64,000 nt of DNA. It comes from Acidobacteriota bacterium. Its GTDB lineage: Bacteria > Acidobacteriota > Terriglobia > Terriglobales > Acidobacteriaceae. Numbering within the stretch: the stretch's first letter is position 1; each line of letters starts with the position of its first letter. Below the pieces are notes generated by a model. It was not told the origin of the DNA. It ran no database searches and worked only from the letters and a program-made list of their open reading frames with translations. The stretch spans positions 186,001 through 250,000 of the forward strand of contig JAFDVQ010000017.1 in NCBI GenBank assembly GCA_018268915.1, written 5' to 3'. This document shows positions 42,466-51,006 of this stretch, one piece after another. Made by a program: the position numbers and the translations under genes.

Positions 42466-43650
42466 ATGGGAACTATCATTTCAGAGCGATACGGTTCTCT
42501 GGAGAATTCAGCAAGCCATGATGCTGCTCAGGCTCATCTAAAGACAAGCGCAGGCAGTGTCGAGCATAATGGAGTGACGAACCCGGACGTCTGCGACAGC
42601 CCTGACGGGCGGGCGCGGCATAGTGGTTCAGCATCGGCATTTATGGCAGACGACGTACTCATAAAGAAAGAACACGGAACAGACGGGTTGCCTTCCGCCG
42701 AAGGGCATGAGTTCGACTCTTTCTTCGGTAAAGCCTTCGAAGAGAAGCCGATCTGGAAGGAACTGTACGATCAGGTCCACGACGTCTTCTTCCCACCCAA
42801 GCTTCCGCCGCTCGTACTGACGTCAACTCCAATTCCGGTAGTAGACCGGATGGCCGTAAAGACCAATCCGTGGGCTGTAGGAACCTCCGGCATCGTGAAC
42901 TTAGCGATTCTTGCCGTTGCCATCTGGCTCGGTCTTACGATCATTCATCCGGTGGTCAAGCCCAAGGTCGATCTGACCAACGTCGATGTAAGCGATATTC
43001 TGAAGGCGCCGAAGATGACTGCACCCGCAGGCGGCGGAGGCGGCGGCGGTTCACACGACATCGTCGATCCGATGAAGGGCAAGCTGCCTCCTCGGATGAA
43101 GGATCCAATTACGCCCCCAATGGTTCCGATTTTGGAAAAGCCAAAGCTGGCATTCACCCCTGCCATCAACGTACAGAAGGACATCACCTTGCCGGACAAT
43201 CCGCAGATGGTGAACTTCGGTGTTAAGAACTCCTCGAACGTCACCCTGGCTTCCAATGGCTCAGGCGGCGGCGGTGGAATGGGCAGCGGCTACGGCGGTG
43301 GTCTCGGATCTGGGAATGGCAATGGTTTCGGACCCGGAACGGGAGGAAACACCGGCGGAGGCGTATACAGAATTGGCGGCGGGGTCTCGGCGCCGGTACC
43401 CATCTTCACACCAGAAGCAGAATTCAGCGATGAGGCTCGTCGCGCCAAGTATCAGGGAGTGGTTCTGATATCGCTCATCGTCGATGCACAGGGAAATCCG
43501 CAGAACCCCCGGGTGGTTCGTCCGTTGGGCATGGGCCTTGATGAGAAAGCGCTTGAGGCGGTGCGGAAGTACAAGTTCAAGCCGGCAATGAAGGAAGGGA
43601 AGCCCGTCCCTGTGATGATGAGCATCGAGGTCAACTTCCGGCTCTACTAG
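42466..43650 (+). CDS. Energy transducer TonB
   Basis: A 394-residue protein. A cytoplasmic region (1-138) precedes one transmembrane helix (142-160). A periplasmic glycine-rich region (about 180-305) has many GGG runs. The C-terminal TonB domain at about 312-394 carries the signature PEAEFSDEARRAKYQGVVLISLIVDAQG, split here only in description. It links the ExbBD proton-motor to outer-membrane TonB-dependent receptors. The long cytoplasmic N-terminal extension is typical of acidobacterial TonBs. A start at residue 60 (42643) is possible. No exbB or exbD lies alongside. Confidence 0.82.
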   Translation: MGTIISERYGSLENSASHDAAQAHLKTSAGSVEHNGVTNPDVCDSPDGRARHSGSASAFMADDVLIKKEHGTDGLPSAEGHEFDSFFGKAFEEKPIWKELYDQVHDVFFPPKLPPLVLTSTPIPVVDRMAVKTNPWAVGTSGIVNLAILAVAIWLGLTIIHPVVKPKVDLTNVDVSDILKAPKMTAPAGGGGGGGSHDIVDPMKGKLPPRMKDPITPPMVPILEKPKLAFTPAINVQKDITLPDNPQMVNFGVKNSSNVTLASNGSGGGGGMGSGYGGGLGSGNGNGFGPGTGGNTGGGVYRIGGGVSAPVPIFTPEAEFSDEARRAKYQGVVLISLIVDAQGNPQNPRVVRPLGMGLDEKALEAVRKYKFKPAMKEGKPVPVMMSIEVNFRLY

Positions 43651-43731
43651 CGAACTCAGGCTGAACAAGAGAGCGAAGCGCCATGCGCTTCGCTCTTCCT
43701 TTTGAAGAAATTGGACACGGCTTCTGGAACA

Positions 43732-44850
43732 TCATTCGGGAACAAGATAAAACGCCGTCCCCAGGATCAGGTAAGCCGCAATCAGTTCGGCTCCCTCAAA
43801 CCAGACCGTCTCGCCGTCATTCACGATCATTTGCAGAGTGATGATCGCCAGCGCGATTCCTGCAATCTCAAGTGGCGAAAAGACCAATTGCATCGGATTC
43901 CCGAGCAGGTACGACGCGAAGACAAGCACCGGCGCAACGAACAGCGCAATCTGCACACTGCTTCCGATACAAATCGAGAGGCACAGGTCCATCTTGTTCT
44001 TGTAAGCCATGAGAATCGCGGTCGAGTGCTCAGCGGCGTTGCCAACTGTAGCGACCACAACCACGCCTACAAACATCGATGAAAGCCCGAGCGCGTGTTG
44101 TGCCGCGCTGATCTGATCCACCAGCATCTCGCTCAATAGCGCGATCAATACGGTTGCCAGGAGCAACGAAAGTGTCGGCAGCCAGGAAGGTTCAGTCGTT
44201 GCATCGTCTTCTTCGGTTGCAACAGGAACCTCGCCATTTTTGATCTGGAATAGCAGGCCAAAGGCGTACAGCACAATCAGGATGGCCCCCGTCGTAATGC
44301 TGAATCGATCCAGCGCTGGTGAACTCGTTGTCAGGTGGCCGTGGAACGAAAGCGCGTACACCGCCGGCATGACAAGCGCGATGACAGCAATGAACAACAT
44401 CGTGACGCTGGCCGACACCGTCCTGCGATCAAACGTCTGTTTCTGCCGGCCGGCACCCCCGACCCAGACACTGGTGCCCAGTACCAGAAGCACATTGCCA
44501 ATGATGCTTCCAGAGAGGGACGCCTTTACCACTGCCTGGTGCCCTTCGCGCAGCGCGAAGAAGGCAATGATCAGTTCCGTCGCATTTCCCATCGTCGCAT
44601 TGAGCAGTCCACCGAGCTTTTCCCCCAGCTTGCTGGAAAGATCCTCCGTAGCTTTGCCCAGGGACGCTGCCAGGGGAATGATCCCCAGTGCAGAGGCAAC
44701 AAAAGTAAGCACCGCCGAACTGCTCGTGTGTCCCACAATGAAGGCGACAGGCACGAGGATGAGCCCGAAATCGAGGCCGAGATTTCCAGTCCTGAGAGGA
44801 AGGTACCGGAGGAATTTGCTGGAAGGATTTGTCGGGGGCAGGTGCTTCAT
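43732..44850 (-). CDS. Calcium/proton antiporter (CaxA family)
   Basis: A 372-residue integral membrane protein with about eleven helices. The two internal alpha repeats contain GNATELIIAFFAL and GNAAEHSTAI, the hallmark acidic sites of Ca2+/H+ antiporters. An acidic loop (EEDDATTE) lies between the halves. It exports calcium in exchange for protons. It converges on tonB, sharing an 81-base gap. Confidence 0.9.
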   Translation of the reverse strand: MKHLPPTNPSSKFLRYLPLRTGNLGLDFGLILVPVAFIVGHTSSSAVLTFVASALGIIPLAASLGKATEDLSSKLGEKLGGLLNATMGNATELIIAFFALREGHQAVVKASLSGSIIGNVLLVLGTSVWVGGAGRQKQTFDRRTVSASVTMLFIAVIALVMPAVYALSFHGHLTTSSPALDRFSITTGAILIVLYAFGLLFQIKNGEVPVATEEDDATTEPSWLPTLSLLLATVLIALLSEMLVDQISAAQHALGLSSMFVGVVVVATVGNAAEHSTAILMAYKNKMDLCLSICIGSSVQIALFVAPVLVFASYLLGNPMQLVFSPLEIAGIALAIITLQMIVNDGETVWFEGAELIAAYLILGTAFYLVPE

Positions 44851-44897
44851 GCTTGAACTATATCGTCCGAGTCCTCTGGCGCTGTCTCGCTGTGGCG

Positions 44898-45986
44898 TTA
44901 TCTGCCATGCCTGAAGATCGATTTCAGTTCTTCAGGTGCGACGACTTCCAGCTGACGGAATGTGCAGGATTGCGGCTCGCGGTCCGCGCGCCATCGCCGG
45001 AAATGCGCCATGTGGCGAAAGCGCCCGCTTTGCATATGTTCATAGGCGACTTCGGCGACCAACTCCGGGCGTAGAGGTTCCCACTCGAGGTTTTTACCGC
45101 GGCTCCAGCGGCTTTTCCCGCCGGGCATGCGGTGTTCGCCCGCCAATGAAGCTTCGTCCGCGCTCTCCCAGTCTTTCCATGGATGGTTGCGAATTGCATC
45201 TTTTCGGTAAGGCGAGAGGAATTCTAGAAGTTCGCGGCGCATCGGGGCTGGGAAACTGGCGCATACACCAACGTGCTGCAGGACATTTTCGTTGTTATAC
45301 AGCCCAAGCAGTAACGAACCTACTTCCTTCCCTGCGGCATCTTTATACCAGCGAAATCCGGCAACAACGCAATCGCAGTCACGCTCGTGTTTTATTTTGA
45401 GCATCACGCGCTTATCAGGCTGATACGGCTGGTCGACGGGTTTGGCGACTACTCCGTCAAGACCTGCGCCTTCAAAGCGTCCAAACCAGTCTGTAGCGAC
45501 GTCCCGATCCTCGGTGACAGGTGTGATGTGAATGGGCGGTCTGGCTGGTTTCAGTACCGATTCAAGTTCGGCTCGGCGCTTTGCAAAGGGAGAGGTGCGT
45601 AGGTCCCGCTTGCCGATACAGAGAATGTCAAAGAACACAAACGACGCGGGGCTTTGCTGAGCAAGCATTTTTATGCGCGATTCTGCGGGGTGAATGCGAA
45701 GCTGAAGAGCGTCGAAATCGAGATGTCCTTCATTTGCGATGACAAGTTCGCCGTCGAGCACGCACTTCTCCGGTAGTTGACGACGGATCGGGTCCATCAT
45801 CTCCGGAAAATAGCGATTCAGTGACTTCTCGTCCCGGCTCTGCAGGAGTACTTCGTCGCCATCGCGAAAGACTAAGACACGGAAGCCGTCCCACTTGGGT
45901 TCATAGATCCAGGTGCCTTCGGACGGGATCGCATCCACGCGCTTGGCGAGCATCGGCAAGATAGGCGGATTCACGGCAAGCTTCAT
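44898..45986 (-). CDS. ATP-dependent DNA ligase (LigC-like)
   Basis: A 362-residue ligase. The adenylation domain carries the nucleotidyl-lysine motif EPKWDGFR (Lys31). FVFFDIL and VVAKPVDQ follow as motifs III and IV. A C-terminal OB-fold contains LLLGLYNNENVLQHVG. Length and order match the short bacterial LigC type, used in repair. The ATG at 45986 gives the usual family start; a GTG ten codons upstream is open. No Ku or LigD-type polymerase gene lies nearby in this window. Confidence 0.88.
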   Translation of the reverse strand: MKLAVNPPILPMLAKRVDAIPSEGTWIYEPKWDGFRVLVFRDGDEVLLQSRDEKSLNRYFPEMMDPIRRQLPEKCVLDGELVIANEGHLDFDALQLRIHPAESRIKMLAQQSPASFVFFDILCIGKRDLRTSPFAKRRAELESVLKPARPPIHITPVTEDRDVATDWFGRFEGAGLDGVVAKPVDQPYQPDKRVMLKIKHERDCDCVVAGFRWYKDAAGKEVGSLLLGLYNNENVLQHVGVCASFPAPMRRELLEFLSPYRKDAIRNHPWKDWESADEASLAGEHRMPGGKSRWSRGKNLEWEPLRPELVAEVAYEHMQSGRFRHMAHFRRWRADREPQSCTFRQLEVVAPEELKSIFRHGR

Positions 45987-46041
45987 AGGGAACGGCCAAT
46001 CATCCAGTGGATGCACACGAAGTTCTTAGATGTTGTTCGAG

Positions 46042-46923
46042 TCAGCGAAGGATTAGGGAGTTGTCAGTCTCAGGGTCGCGCGGAGTCAAGCCGGCTGGAA
46101 CGCTGTTATCAGTCGCACTGAAGGACGAGAAGCCAAAGTCTTTCCAATTATTGTCATGTTCGTCGTAAAATCCGATTCCCGGGCTGCCTGAGACCCAGGG
46201 TCCAAATGCTCCGAAGCCGCCTCCCGCCGCGCCGGTGTCCGAAGCTTTAGCGATCTGTTCGCCGTTTTTGAATAGCGTAATGACAACAGGGTTCATCCCT
46301 GTGACAGTCGCTTTCAGAACATCCCCATTGCTGACATACGTTTTTGGGGTCTTTGCTTCGATGTTCCAGTAGCTGCCGTTTGGGCCATTCCAGCGTGCTA
46401 TATGGCAGTAGGGATAGGTGGGCATGACGCTGCAATATGCTTCGTAGCCGGTGATTCTGTGGAGGAATATTGTGGTCCTGAGCCGCAATTCCACTTCGTG
46501 ACAGCAGGTGCCCGTTGGAAGCCGGTTGATTCTGACGGCAGCCGAAACGGTCTGATCTGGTTGCCAGACGCCTGTCAGGATAGCGGTTGGATCGCCATAC
46601 TCAGTTGGCTCGTCGACACCATACGCAATTCCCGGATTCGTCTGAACGTCGCCCCAGAGGCGACCAAGCCGCCAAAAGTGTCCTCCCTCCCTGAGGCTTG
46701 ACCCACCCCTTCTACCGACTACCCAATTTCCATCTTCGTAAATGGGCTTTTCCGACTTGGGAAACTGTGTCGAGTAGTTGTGTCCCCTGGGCACATCCGG
46801 CGTTGAAAGGGAGGCAAGTTCTGCTGAGGGATGGCTCTGGTTGTGGCAGCCAGTCATGCAAGCGATGGTCAAAAGTTGCGCGATTCGCGCTGACAACCGC
46901 TGCGATATGCGGCTTGCTTTCAT
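46042..46923 (-). CDS. Putative lipoprotein, unknown function
   Basis: A 293-residue protein. From the ATG at 46923 it shows a hydrophobic leader and a possible lipobox MTGC near residue 26. The mature part is beta-rich, with repeated aromatic and glycine residues, ending TDNSLILR. Its pattern (NWVVGRRGGSSLREGG, then TGCCHEVELRL and FKNGEQIAK) suggests a concanavalin-like jelly roll, which I cannot prove. An upstream start at 46992 exists but adds no signal. The gene is separated from the next gene by 449 bases with no further ORF I credit. Confidence 0.5.
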   Translation of the reverse strand: MKASRISQRLSARIAQLLTIACMTGCHNQSHPSAELASLSTPDVPRGHNYSTQFPKSEKPIYEDGNWVVGRRGGSSLREGGHFWRLGRLWGDVQTNPGIAYGVDEPTEYGDPTAILTGVWQPDQTVSAAVRINRLPTGTCCHEVELRLRTTIFLHRITGYEAYCSVMPTYPYCHIARWNGPNGSYWNIEAKTPKTYVSNGDVLKATVTGMNPVVITLFKNGEQIAKASDTGAAGGGFGAFGPWVSGSPGIGFYDEHDNNWKDFGFSSFSATDNSVPAGLTPRDPETDNSLILR

Positions 46924-47121
46924 GGGCGGCATAAACGATCCAGAACTCATGTGGAATGTGCTTAATGAGACATCCTTGGTGCGGTCTGGCACAATTCCAC
47001 CCTAGTGGCAAAGATTGCGCCAAAGATGTAGAGAGATACTAATGGGCCGCAGGGAGCAAAGCTGAAACATAACTCCAAGTATTTGCAATCACTTGCAAGG
47101 GATGCAATTACTAAAGTTTTG

Positions 47122-47150
47122 TTGACTGAGTGAAGCTCCTACCCTACTGT
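47122..47150 (+). promoter_or_regulatory. Weak sigma-70 promoter candidate before the first EPS regulator
   Basis: TTGACT (47122-47127) and TACTGT (47145-47150) are spaced 17 bases apart in the gap 46924-47372. The -10 matches only three of six bases, so this is tentative. I see nothing else in the gap. Confidence 0.3.
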
Positions 47151-47372
47151 GAAGACTCCATGCAGTTCAATTTCTTGCAATCGCGGGGTCTGCAGGCTGC
47201 TTGTCACTCCGCGCTCATCTGGTAATTTTCGCCTCATTCGCCGGCTAGTCATTTTGGGCTTTGCTCTCAGGCTGATCCACTTTTGGCGGACATCTCGAGT
47301 CGATAAGCGTGCATAGATTCAAAGTGGCACGTCTTTGCAGATTGATCCTTGTTCGAAATCTTTGGGTGCCTT

Positions 47373-48824
47373 GTGAAATCTGTATTGCTGGTCCTAAGTG
47401 TCGTTCGGTCCTCGGAAACGCGTGCCCTCATCAGCAACGTTGCAGACCATGCCGGTCACAAGCTGCTGCAGCCAACAAGTTGCAGACAGGCTGAGATTCT
47501 ACTCAACAACGGCGTCGAGCCAGACCTTGTAATTTTCGAAGCGTCTGCGTCTGATACCGGATATGATCTTCGCGAATTGGTTCGGCTCGCTGCTCCAGCT
47601 TCAATAAGCCTTGTCTGCGGGCAAAGCGAGCTGAGACTGAAGAAGATCGCGGAAGAACTTGGCGTTACTAACATCATCGACACGCCCCTTGTCGAGAGAG
47701 AACTCATTGCTCTCTTCGAGTGTGCGCTGCGTCCTAACCCTGAGCGAAACTTTGCTCGCGAGCAGGCTCTTGAAGAGCTACATGAATTGAGGTCTCAGCC
47801 ACCTGCGGCGATAGAAGAGCTTGGAGACGGAAGATATTTCCTCGCCGCTTCTCCGTCGATGCTGAAGATTCATCGCCAAGTCCACCTTCTGGCCGATGTG
47901 GATGCTCCCGTGTTGATTCTGGGTGAAAGTGGCACGGGAAAAGAGGTGATTGCGCACCTAATACATAAGCATTCGCGTCGTGCGGCTCATTCGTTTGTCA
48001 ATGTGAATTGCGCAGCTTTGCCGGCGGACTTGCTGGAGAGTGAGCTGTTCGGGTACAGGCGAGGTGCGTTCACAGGTGCGATCAAAGACAAGCCGGGCAA
48101 GTTTGAATTTGCAAATGGGGGCACCCTGCTCCTGGATGAAATTGGCGAGATGAGTGCGCAAATGCAAGCGAAGCTTTTGCATGTTCTGCAAGACGGCCAG
48201 TTCAACAGGCTTGGGGCACGAGAAAGCAGTAAGGTTAATGTTCGCGTTCTGGCTGCTACAAACGTGCAGATTGAAGACGCCCTTGTCGGCAAGACATTCC
48301 GTGAGGATCTTTACTACCGTCTGAACGTGTTCACGATCAACGTTCCCCCCTTGCGTGAGCGCCGCGAGGAGATTCCCTACCTGGTGGATGAGATTGTTCG
48401 CAGGTCACCGGCAGAGTTGCAGAGCGTTGGCACGACGTGTCTCTCGTCGCGGCTCATGGACGCTATGCTTCAGCACTCATGGAGGGGGAACGTTCGGGAG
48501 TTGCGAAACTTCATCACTCGCACTTTGACGATGCGCGATGAAGCGGGTGCCATCCAGGAACTAGAGAAAAGGATCGCCGCAGGACGGATGACGGAGTGGA
48601 AGGGGCGATCGGCATTCGCAAGAAGCGAGGAGAATCCAGGGATGCGGTCGGCGATGCGGGAGATAACGGTTCGAGCTGAGGCTCAAATGATTCAAGACGC
48701 CCTGGAGGTTAACGGATGGAACCGCCGCCGTGCGGCGCGGTCCCTGAACATTAGCTATCGCGGTTTGCTCTATAAGATTCAGCAGCACCGTCTGGCCCCT
48801 AGTCCGTTGATGAAAAGGTTGTGA
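47373..48824 (+). CDS. Sigma-54 enhancer-binding regulator with a degenerate receiver domain
   Basis: A 483-residue NtrC-like regulator. Residues 1-120 look like a response-regulator receiver, but the phosphoacceptor Asp is replaced by Glu56 (LVIFEAS), the N-terminal acidic pair is missing, and the usual Lys is Thr104, so it probably does not take phosphate. The AAA+ domain is intact: GESGTGKE (184-191), GAFTGA (sigma-54 contact loop), LLLDEIGE and the arginine-finger region. A Fis-type helix-turn-helix sits at the C-terminus (NGWNRRRAARSLNISYRGLLY). The GTG at 47373 was chosen because it begins the receiver (VKSVLLVLS). It heads the exopolysaccharide locus and is its likely activator. Confidence 0.88.
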   Translation: MKSVLLVLSVVRSSETRALISNVADHAGHKLLQPTSCRQAEILLNNGVEPDLVIFEASASDTGYDLRELVRLAAPASISLVCGQSELRLKKIAEELGVTNIIDTPLVERELIALFECALRPNPERNFAREQALEELHELRSQPPAAIEELGDGRYFLAASPSMLKIHRQVHLLADVDAPVLILGESGTGKEVIAHLIHKHSRRAAHSFVNVNCAALPADLLESELFGYRRGAFTGAIKDKPGKFEFANGGTLLLDEIGEMSAQMQAKLLHVLQDGQFNRLGARESSKVNVRVLAATNVQIEDALVGKTFREDLYYRLNVFTINVPPLRERREEIPYLVDEIVRRSPAELQSVGTTCLSSRLMDAMLQHSWRGNVRELRNFITRTLTMRDEAGAIQELEKRIAAGRMTEWKGRSAFARSEENPGMRSAMREITVRAEAQMIQDALEVNGWNRRRAARSLNISYRGLLYKIQQHRLAPSPLMKRL

Positions 48825-48926
48825 TGCGGGCGAGGCAATGCCCGCGTTGTGTTCTTGAGCTGAGTTCTGACTTCACTTATGGCTGCGGGCGAATTTCGCC
48901 TATGCACAGCGCCAGCGAAAAATTGC

Positions 48927-48970
48927 GCAAAATCCTGCACACCAAGCGTCAATAGTGTGCAGCGTTTTGC
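48927..48970. promoter_or_regulatory. Long inverted repeat, candidate enhancer (UAS) for the EBP
   Basis: The 16-base arms 48927-48942 and 48955-48970 (left GCAAAATCCTGCACAC) match at 14 of 16 positions, with a 12-base spacer. It lies about 135 bases upstream of the start site predicted from the -24/-12 element at 49059-49072, typical for an enhancer-binding protein site. Binding is inferred. Confidence 0.55.
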
Positions 48971-49058
48971 ATATTAGCGGCATATGCCCGGCATTTCCAA
49001 TGCCGGTTTAGCTCCAGGATCGGTCGGAATCTGAGCAAAGTCTTCCTTTTTGGCGTTT

Positions 49059-49072
49059 GGCCACAGTCTTGC
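49059..49072 (+). promoter_or_regulatory. Candidate sigma-54 -24/-12 promoter
   Basis: GG at 49059-49060 and GC at 49071-49072 are separated by exactly ten bases, with the -12 region reading CTTGCT. The core bases and spacing fit sigma-54, but the -24 box (TGGCCA) is imperfect. Start would be near 49084, 18 bases before the ATG at 49102. Confidence 0.5.
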
Positions 49073-49101
49073 TACCTTCTTCAACAGCAACTCTCGCGAT
49101 C

Positions 49102-49950
49102 ATGATTCTGCAAACAGCCCAAGTTTCTAGGTTCGCCGAACTTCCGGACGCCGACAGCATCTTTGGATGCACTCCCAAAATGCGAGAAGTGCGAATCAAG
49201 GTTGAGGCTGCAATCGACGAAGATCGGCTGGTGCTCATCGAGGGAGAGAACGGTACGGGCAAGGAAGTAGTGGCTCGGTACATCCATCTGCACTCCCAGC
49301 GGGCGACTGATCCTTTCGTGCGTGTTAATTGTGCAGCGGTTTCAGCCGGTTTTCTTGACCTGGAGCTCTTCGGATTTGGCAGCGGACGTGGCGAACCGCG
49401 CCGAAACACGGCAGCAATTAATCCCAGAAGGGGAGGCACTGCTTTTTTTGACGAGATCGGCGAGATGGATCTGGCGGTGCAGCAGGAGTTGGTTGAGTTG
49501 ATCGATGCACGCCAATCCTGTGACCGGGGTTCACGTTGCCGCATCGTGTGTTCATCCAGCGTAAATCTGGACAGGGCTATGCTTGAGAGAAGAGTCACCG
49601 AGTCGTTAGTTAGTCGACTCAATCATCGAGTAAGTCTAGTTCCGCTTCGAGAGAGGAAACAAGATATCCCGATGCTCTGCGAGTATCTGCTTGGGCGAGC
49701 GGCGCAGAATTATGGCCGACCGGTTCCACAACTGAGCTCATTGCACCTCGACAGGCTCAGGGAAATGGACTGGCCGGGGAACATACGAGAACTGGAGAAC
49801 TGGATTGCGCGGGTCGTGATCTTCGGACTGGAAACTGTGAATGAACTCGAGCCTGGCCAGAAGACAGTGCCTGAAGGCAACAGATTAAGAAGGCACCGCG
49901 CCTTTTTGGCCCCAGTGGGAGTGCGCAGGCGATCACGCAGACCTGGCTAG
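49102..49950 (+). CDS. AAA+ EBP-like protein lacking GAFTGA and HTH
   Basis: A 282-residue NtrC-type AAA+ domain on its own. Walker A is GENGTGKE (48-55) and Walker B is TAFFDEIGEMD. PLRERKQDIP and WPGNIRELENWI are both present. The loop that normally reads GAFTGA is replaced by GFGSGRGEPRRN, so it should not contact sigma-54. There is no N-terminal sensor, and the C-terminus is a short basic tail with no Fis-type HTH. The ATG at 49102 is favoured over a TTG 15 codons upstream because the candidate promoter overlaps the latter. It might modulate the preceding regulator; function unknown. Confidence 0.75.
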   Translation: MILQTAQVSRFAELPDADSIFGCTPKMREVRIKVEAAIDEDRLVLIEGENGTGKEVVARYIHLHSQRATDPFVRVNCAAVSAGFLDLELFGFGSGRGEPRRNTAAINPRRGGTAFFDEIGEMDLAVQQELVELIDARQSCDRGSRCRIVCSSSVNLDRAMLERRVTESLVSRLNHRVSLVPLRERKQDIPMLCEYLLGRAAQNYGRPVPQLSSLHLDRLREMDWPGNIRELENWIARVVIFGLETVNELEPGQKTVPEGNRLRRHRAFLAPVGVRRRSRRPG

Positions 49951-50264
49951 AGGGACGATTTACTCCTGGTCGCAGGTGACCAATGACCAAGAAGTAACCG
50001 GCTAGTTCGGGAGCTGCCCGGGAATTCCGGAAGAAAGGAGTGAAACGGTATCGGTTTTGGAATCACAATTTTACGTGCCTGAAAATGGTAAGTAGAGGCA
50101 TGGTTACCTGAAGGGGTTGAAGCAGGTTACTGTAGCGGTAATTGCGGACCCCAAATAGGGCATTGTGGAAGCATTCGAGGTCACCGACTATTGAGCAGGA
50201 TCGCTCACTCTTAGGTCTAGCGGGTGATGCCCCGGAAGCGAGTGCATCCGGATAATAAAAAAAG

Positions 50265-50285
50265 CCTGAGCATGTTGCTCACAGG
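50265..50285 (-). terminator. Hairpin in the UpxY leader; reads as a terminator on the minus strand
   Basis: TGAGCA and TGCTCA form a stem within CCTGAGCA...CACAGG. A run of seven A bases lies on its left, so on the minus strand a hairpin is followed by a U-run. No minus-strand gene is in this direction, and its role, perhaps blocking antisense transcription, is unclear. The rest of the 374-base leader 49951-50324 has no gene I can support. Confidence 0.4.
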
Positions 50286-50324
50286 GCGAAGCTACGTACT
50301 AGTCCGACCGGTAAGGGGGCCAAG

Positions 50325-50915
50325 TTGTTGAATCTAAGAGACCCACGGATTGAAGCCAACGCCTGGTGCGCCGTGTACACTCGCCATCAACACGAGAAGG
50401 CCGTGAGTGACGTTCTGGAAGCGAAGGGCTTTGAGGTTTTCTTGCCTCTCTACGATTCGACCCGGAAGTGGAAGGACAGGCGCAAAGTGATCTCGCTGCC
50501 ACTTTTCCCGGGCTACGTCTTTGTGAGAGGTGCGATCGAGCGGCGATTGCCGGTTCTCTCCACTCCGGGCGTGCATATGATCCTGAGTAGTGGTGAGCGC
50601 GTAGCCACCTTACCCGAAGAGGAAATTGATGCAATCCGCAGAACCGTACAGGGGCAATTTGCAGTAGAGCCTCATCCGTACCTCCGGTGTGGAGAGCGTG
50701 TCAGGGTGGTCCGCGGTTCTCTTGAGGGAGTTGAAGGAGTTCTGACTCGAAAGAAAAACCTTTGCCGTCTAGTACTCTCGGTCGACATGCTGGCACAATC
50801 TGTAGCGGTCGAAATCGACGCATTCGACGTCATTCCCGCGGTTCAACAAAACGTATTAGCGCTCGCTGGGTCAGGGATGGGTCATAGACTCCCGGCGTCA
50901 CTTGCGGGCGATTGA
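50325..50915 (+). CDS. UpxY/NusG-like transcription antiterminator (TTG start)
   Basis: A 196-residue NusG paralogue. The NGN domain spans residues 12-105 (WCAVYTRHQHEKAVSDVL, FPGYVFVR) and a KOW-like domain follows at about 120-150 (GERVRVVRGSLEGVEGVL). Such UpxY, RfaH or LoaP-type factors ride with RNA polymerase and allow it to pass terminators in long polysaccharide operons. The start is TTG at 50325, with AAGGGGG about eight bases upstream. It precedes the structural exopolysaccharide genes and probably controls them through its own leader. Confidence 0.88.
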   Translation: MLNLRDPRIEANAWCAVYTRHQHEKAVSDVLEAKGFEVFLPLYDSTRKWKDRRKVISLPLFPGYVFVRGAIERRLPVLSTPGVHMILSSGERVATLPEEEIDAIRRTVQGQFAVEPHPYLRCGERVRVVRGSLEGVEGVLTRKKNLCRLVLSVDMLAQSVAVEIDAFDVIPAVQQNVLALAGSGMGHRLPASLAGD

Positions 50916-51006
50916 ACAAGAAGCCTGTGGCAAGGCCAAATGAGCACAATGGCAGCCAGAGCCGCAGTCCGGCGGTTTCGAAAGCTGATGATTCACAGGA
51001 GCACGA

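Noticed and set aside
46983..47001. A sigma-54 promoter upstream of the first regulator (TGGCAC seen)
   Set aside because: The -24 box is perfect but no GC lies ten bases downstream.
50160..50324. A c-di-GMP (GEMM) riboswitch upstream of the UpxY gene
   Set aside because: Fragments such as CACAGGGCGAAGCTAC recall it, but the conserved GNRA loop, the GACGCAAAGCC segment and the second helix cannot be found.
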